Shown: positions 5,664 to 8,775 of the stretch, one piece after another
Position numbering within the stretch: the stretch's first letter is position 1
How the letters are laid out: every line of letters starts with the position of its first letter
Assembly: GCA_027483785.1 (NCBI GenBank)
Contig: JAIXTU010000314.1
Coordinates: 1 to 8,775, forward strand
Length of the DNA stretch: 8,775 nt
Origin: Flavobacterium sp.
GTDB lineage: Bacteria > Bacteroidota > Bacteroidia > Flavobacteriales > Flavobacteriaceae
Direction: 5' to 3'
The notes under the pieces: model-generated
Databases searched by the model: none
Seen by the model: only the letters and a program-made list of their open reading frames with translations
What the model was told of the DNA's origin: nothing
Program-made: the position numbers and the translations under genes

Positions 5664-6935
5664 ATGAAAATAGCAGTAATCGGATTAGGCTATGTGGGTT
5701 TACCATTGGCCAGACTTTTTGCCACGAAGTACAACGTCGTAGGATTTGACATCAATAAAGCTCGAATAGCAGAGTTAAATTCGGGAGTCGATAAAACTTT
5801 AGAAGTGGAGTCGGATTTGCTAAAGGCAGTATTAGTACCAAAAAGCCACCAAGGTCAAGGTCTATATTGTTCGGCAGATTTAGACGATATAAAAGATTGC
5901 ACCATTTTCGTAGTTACAGTTCCAACGCCTGTTGATAAAAACAATCGTCCGGACTTAACGCCACTTTACAAATCATCTGAAACGGTAGGCAAAGTTCTAA
6001 AGAAAGGCGATATAGTAATTTACGAATCGACCGTTTATCCGGGAGTTACCGAAGACGAATGTGTTCCAGTTTTAGAACGCGTAAGTGGATTGAAATTTAA
6101 TTCTGATTTCTACGCGGGTTATAGTCCGGAGCGTATAAATCCAGGTGATAAAGAACACACGGTTGAGAAAATTTTAAAAGTTACCGCTGGTTCTACTCCA
6201 GAAGTAGGAACTACCGTCGATAATCTATACAAAAGTGTTATTGTAGCTGGAACACATCTAGCACCGACAATCAAAGTTGCCGAGGCTGCGAAAGTTATCG
6301 AGAATTCGCAACGAGATATCAATATTGCTTTTGTAAATGAATTGTCTAAGATTTTTAACTTAATGGGCATTAATACTCATGATGTTTTGGCTGCAGCTGG
6401 AACAAAATGGAACTTCCTTCCTTTTAAGCCAGGTTTGGTAGGTGGCCACTGTATCGGAGTAGATCCGTACTATCTTGCTCAAAAAGCACAAGAGCTAGGT
6501 TATCACCCCGAGATCATACTTGCTGGTCGTCGTTTAAACGATAGTATGGGCGAGTACGTAGCCTCTCAAGCAGTTAAGCTTATGATAAAGAATGGGATTA
6601 CTGTCAATTCAGCAAAAGTGTTGATGTTGGGAATAACCTTTAAAGAAAACTGCCCAGATGTAAGAAATACAAAAATCGTTGACGTTATAGCTGCCTTGGA
6701 AGATTATGGAATCACGGTCGACATATACGATCCGTGGGCGTCGCCAGCTGAAGTAGCGCATGAATATAATTATTCGGTTACTAACGAATTGCCAAATGGG
6801 AAATATGATGCCGTGATTTTAGGAGTTGCCCATAAAGAATTTTCTAACCTCGATCTGGAGTTATTTAAAACAGAAAAAGGCATCATTTACGATGTTAAAG
6901 GAATTCTAGGCGCTAAAGCCGATGGTTGTTTATAA
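5664..6935 (+). CDS. tviB: UDP-N-acetylhexosamine 6-dehydrogenase (TviB/WbpO family)
   Basis: This 423-residue UDP-sugar dehydrogenase has the N-terminal NAD motif GLGYVGLP (7-14), an ESTVYPG segment, YSPERINPGD, the active-site lysine and asparagine K210 and N214 (AAKVIENSQRD), and catalytic Cys263 in GGHCIGVDPYYL. The C-terminal UDP-binding domain carries GITFKENCPDVRN and YDPWA. The pattern fits TviB (UDP-GlcNAc to UDP-GlcNAcA) and WbpO (UDP-GalNAc to UDP-GalNAcA), not the UDP-glucose or UDP-ManNAc enzymes; it does a two-step, NAD-dependent oxidation of C6. TviB and WbpO are too alike to separate by eye, so the symbol is a family label. It sits between the C4-epimerase and a second dehydrogenase with gaps of 1 and 2 bp, and together with the epimerase should supply UDP-GalNAcA for an acidic polymer. 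Confidence 0.9.
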   Translation: MKIAVIGLGYVGLPLARLFATKYNVVGFDINKARIAELNSGVDKTLEVESDLLKAVLVPKSHQGQGLYCSADLDDIKDCTIFVVTVPTPVDKNNRPDLTPLYKSSETVGKVLKKGDIVIYESTVYPGVTEDECVPVLERVSGLKFNSDFYAGYSPERINPGDKEHTVEKILKVTAGSTPEVGTTVDNLYKSVIVAGTHLAPTIKVAEAAKVIENSQRDINIAFVNELSKIFNLMGINTHDVLAAAGTKWNFLPFKPGLVGGHCIGVDPYYLAQKAQELGYHPEIILAGRRLNDSMGEYVASQAVKLMIKNGITVNSAKVLMLGITFKENCPDVRNTKIVDVIAALEDYGITVDIYDPWASPAEVAHEYNYSVTNELPNGKYDAVILGVAHKEFSNLDLELFKTEKGIIYDVKGILGAKADGCL

Positions 6936-6937
6936 TT

Positions 6938-8332
6938 ATGACTAAAATTAAAAATATCTGTTGTATTGGCGCAGGCTATGTTGGCGGTCCTACTATGGCT
7001 GTCATTGCTGCTAAATGTCCAGATATAACAGTTACGGTTGTTGATATGAATCCTGATCGAATCCAAGCTTGGAATGATCCGGACTTGTCGAAACTTCCGG
7101 TATATGAACCTGGGTTAGCAGAAATAGTTGGTCGTGCTCGCGGCACAAATCTCTTCTTCTCTACAAGTGTCGATGAAGCCATTGAGCAGGCAGAAATGAT
7201 TTTCATTTCGGTAAATACACCCACAAAAACATACGGCTCTGGAAAAGGTCAGGCTGCCGATCTAAAATATATCGAGCTTTGTGCACGACAGATTGCCTCA
7301 GTTAGCAAAACAAACAAAATAGTTGTCGAGAAGTCAACGCTTCCGGTACGAACTGCCGAGGCCATAAAGAGTATTCTTGACAATACGGGCAATGGCGCGA
7401 AATTTCAAGTTTTGTCTAATCCCGAATTTCTTGCTGAAGGAACGGCGGTTACCGATTTGTTACAGCCCGATCGTGTTTTGATAGGAGGAGAGCAAACGCT
7501 AGAAGGAAAAGCTGCAATTCAAGCATTAGTAAGTATTTACGCTAGTTGGGTGCCTGAGAATAAGATCCTCACTACCAACTTGTGGTCTTCCGAGCTTTCA
7601 AAGTTAACGGCAAATGCTTTTTTAGCTCAAAGAGTTTCTTCGATAAATTCCGTATCCGAGTTGTGTGAAAAAACAGGCGCTAATGTGGCCGAGGTAGCTC
7701 GCGCCATCGGTATGGATTCACGTATCGGGCCAAAATTTTTAAATGCTTCGGTCGGATTCGGTGGGTCTTGTTTCCAAAAGGATATTCTAAATTTAGTCTA
7801 CATTGCTCGTTCATATGGATTAACAGAAGTAGCCGATTACTGGGAACAAGTAATAATAATGAACGACCATCAAAAAAGTCGGTTTGCTCAAAAAATTGTT
7901 CGGGAATTGTACAATACCATCTCTGGGAAAAAGATTGTTTTTTTGGGATGGGCCTTTAAAAAGGATACGAACGATACTCGAGAATCAGCAGCTATTTATG
8001 TGGCAAATTTATTGCTTCAAGAGCAAGCCGAGTTAGCCATATACGATCCGCAAGTATCGAAAAAACAGATTATATCGGATTTGACTTTATACACTGATCT
8101 AAGTGCAGAAGTAATTCAGCAGCGTGTTGAGGTTTATTCGACCACTGATACTTTATTTGATGCGGCACATGCCATCGCTGTTTTAACAGAGTGGGACGAA
8201 TTTAAATCGTACGATTGGAATAAAATTTATAAACAAGTGTCCAAACCTGCATTTGTTTTTGATGGTAGAAATATCCTTCCAAAACAAGAGTTAATCGATT
8301 TTGGTTTTAAATATTATGGAATTGGAAACTAA
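6938..8332 (+). CDS. ugd: UDP-glucose 6-dehydrogenase, eukaryote-like type
   Basis: This 464-residue enzyme oxidises UDP-glucose to UDP-glucuronate. It resembles animal UGDH more than the usual bacterial Ugd: CCIGAGYVGGPT near the N-terminus, SVNTPTKTYG.GKG.AADLKYIE, TTNLWSSELSKL, ASVGFGGSCFQKDILNLVY and FAFKKDT-like WAFKKDTNDTRES. Catalytic residues are in place as E163, K222, N226, C278 and D282, each two positions above human E161, K220, N224, C276 and D280, so there is no net indel in the core. The ATG at 6938 is chosen over the in-frame TTG at 6926, which would overlap the upstream stop. The upstream gene ends 2 bp before; the next gene begins inside the last codons of this one. It provides a uronic acid precursor for the same polymer or for conversion to pentoses. 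Assignment is firm. Confidence 0.95.
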   Translation: MTKIKNICCIGAGYVGGPTMAVIAAKCPDITVTVVDMNPDRIQAWNDPDLSKLPVYEPGLAEIVGRARGTNLFFSTSVDEAIEQAEMIFISVNTPTKTYGSGKGQAADLKYIELCARQIASVSKTNKIVVEKSTLPVRTAEAIKSILDNTGNGAKFQVLSNPEFLAEGTAVTDLLQPDRVLIGGEQTLEGKAAIQALVSIYASWVPENKILTTNLWSSELSKLTANAFLAQRVSSINSVSELCEKTGANVAEVARAIGMDSRIGPKFLNASVGFGGSCFQKDILNLVYIARSYGLTEVADYWEQVIIMNDHQKSRFAQKIVRELYNTISGKKIVFLGWAFKKDTNDTRESAAIYVANLLLQEQAELAIYDPQVSKKQIISDLTLYTDLSAEVIQQRVEVYSTTDTLFDAAHAIAVLTEWDEFKSYDWNKIYKQVSKPAFVFDGRNILPKQELIDFGFKYYGIGN

Positions 8333-8775
8333 CAAAAGGAACATACTAATTACAGGAGGATGCGGCTTTATAGGTTCGCATGTGGTTCGATTATTCGTGA
8401 CGAAATATCCCAATTACAACATTTATAACCTAGATGCATTAACCTACGCCGGTAATCCGGCAAACTTAGCGGATATAGAAACAGCACCAAATTACAAACT
8501 ATTAGTTGCGGATATCCGAGATGCGGCACTTTTGGAAGACTTATTTGCTGAATTTAATTTCGATTCGGTAATTCACTTGGCAGCCGAATCGCACGTAGAC
8601 CGATCAATTACGGATCCACTGGCCTTCGTAACAACAAATGTCGTAGGAACGGTAAATCTTTTACATACAGCAAAAAAACATTGGGGTTCCAATTTTAAGG
8701 ATAAGTTATTTTATCACATCAGTACTGATGAGGTTTATGGTACTTTAGGAGAAGAAGGTTTTTTTACGGAAGAAA
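8316..8775 (+). CDS. rfbB: dTDP-glucose 4,6-dehydratase RfbB/RmlB, N-terminal 153 residues (partial)
   Basis: The frame starts at the ATG at 8316, inside the end of ugd (17-bp overlap), and runs off the window edge after 153 codons. It begins MELETNKRNILITGGCGFIG; the NAD-binding glycine motif is TGGCGFIGS (13-21), with Cys16 where alanine is more common. DALTYAGNPANL, HLAAESHVDRSI and the active-site HISTDEVYG (134-142, catalytic Thr137, Asp138, Glu139) are hallmark RmlB motifs that separate it from the UDP-sugar epimerases. The YxxxK pair lies beyond the edge. It converts dTDP-glucose to dTDP-4-keto-6-deoxyglucose, the precursor of dTDP-rhamnose and other deoxysugars, so rfbA, rfbC or rfbD or an aminotransferase may follow. 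The overlap suggests translational coupling with ugd. Confidence 0.95.
   Translation, partial: MELETNKRNILITGGCGFIGSHVVRLFVTKYPNYNIYNLDALTYAGNPANLADIETAPNYKLLVADIRDAALLEDLFAEFNFDSVIHLAAESHVDRSITDPLAFVTTNVVGTVNLLHTAKKHWGSNFKDKLFYHISTDEVYGTLGEEGFFTEE

Noticed and set aside
6926..6937. TTG start at 6926 for ugd
   Set aside because: It would add only MFII before the conserved start and overlap the preceding stop; the ATG at 6938 matches the length of the family N-terminus.

Overview
The window looks like chromosomal DNA of a Bacteroidota bacterium, most likely of the Flavobacteriia type. Three things point there: the -7 promoter element TAnnTTTG occurs upstream of two genes, there are no clear Shine-Dalgarno sequences before the start codons, and the protein types fit (a short polysaccharide-export lipoprotein followed directly by a long Wzc-type kinase with a YG-repeat tyrosine tail, and a eukaryote-like UDP-glucose dehydrogenase). 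A species cannot be named from the sequence.

Layout. Positions 1-536 (minus strand) hold the N-terminal part of a sodium:solute symporter, cut by the window edge. It is divergent from recR (624-1241, plus strand), a recombinational-repair gene. Both look like housekeeping backbone and are somewhat richer in G+C than what follows. After a 114-bp gap with a predicted promoter, the rest of the window is a surface-polysaccharide (capsule, exopolysaccharide or O-antigen) locus, all on the plus strand. It comprises a Wza-like outer-membrane export lipoprotein (1356-2138), a Wzc-like chain-length regulator/tyrosine autokinase (2140-4617), a 64-bp gap with a second predicted promoter, a WbpP-like UDP-GlcNAc C4-epimerase (4682-5662), a TviB/WbpO-type UDP-HexNAc 6-dehydrogenase (5664-6935), a eukaryote-type UDP-glucose 6-dehydrogenase (6938-8332), and the start of dTDP-glucose 4,6-dehydratase rfbB (8316 to the window end).

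How the genes work together. The first two proteins form the inner-to-outer membrane export and length-control machine. The next four make activated sugars: UDP-GalNAc and/or UDP-GalNAcA (epimerase plus HexNAc dehydrogenase), UDP-glucuronate (Ugd), and dTDP-4-keto-6-deoxyglucose (RfbB, the entry to rhamnose and related deoxysugars). The polymer is therefore predicted to be acidic and to contain amino-sugar uronates, with glycosyltransferases, flippase and polymerase expected downstream of the window. Genes inside each block are separated by 1-2 bp or overlap, so each block is probably one operon.

I saw no mobile element, RNA gene, CRISPR array or defence system, and no gene of a wholly unknown family. 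This is an ordinary, well-conserved type of locus. The points worth a second look are details: the architecture of the export pair, a substituted Walker A' residue in the kinase, the tyrosine tail, the two unrelated-subfamily dehydrogenases side by side, and two similar promoters.
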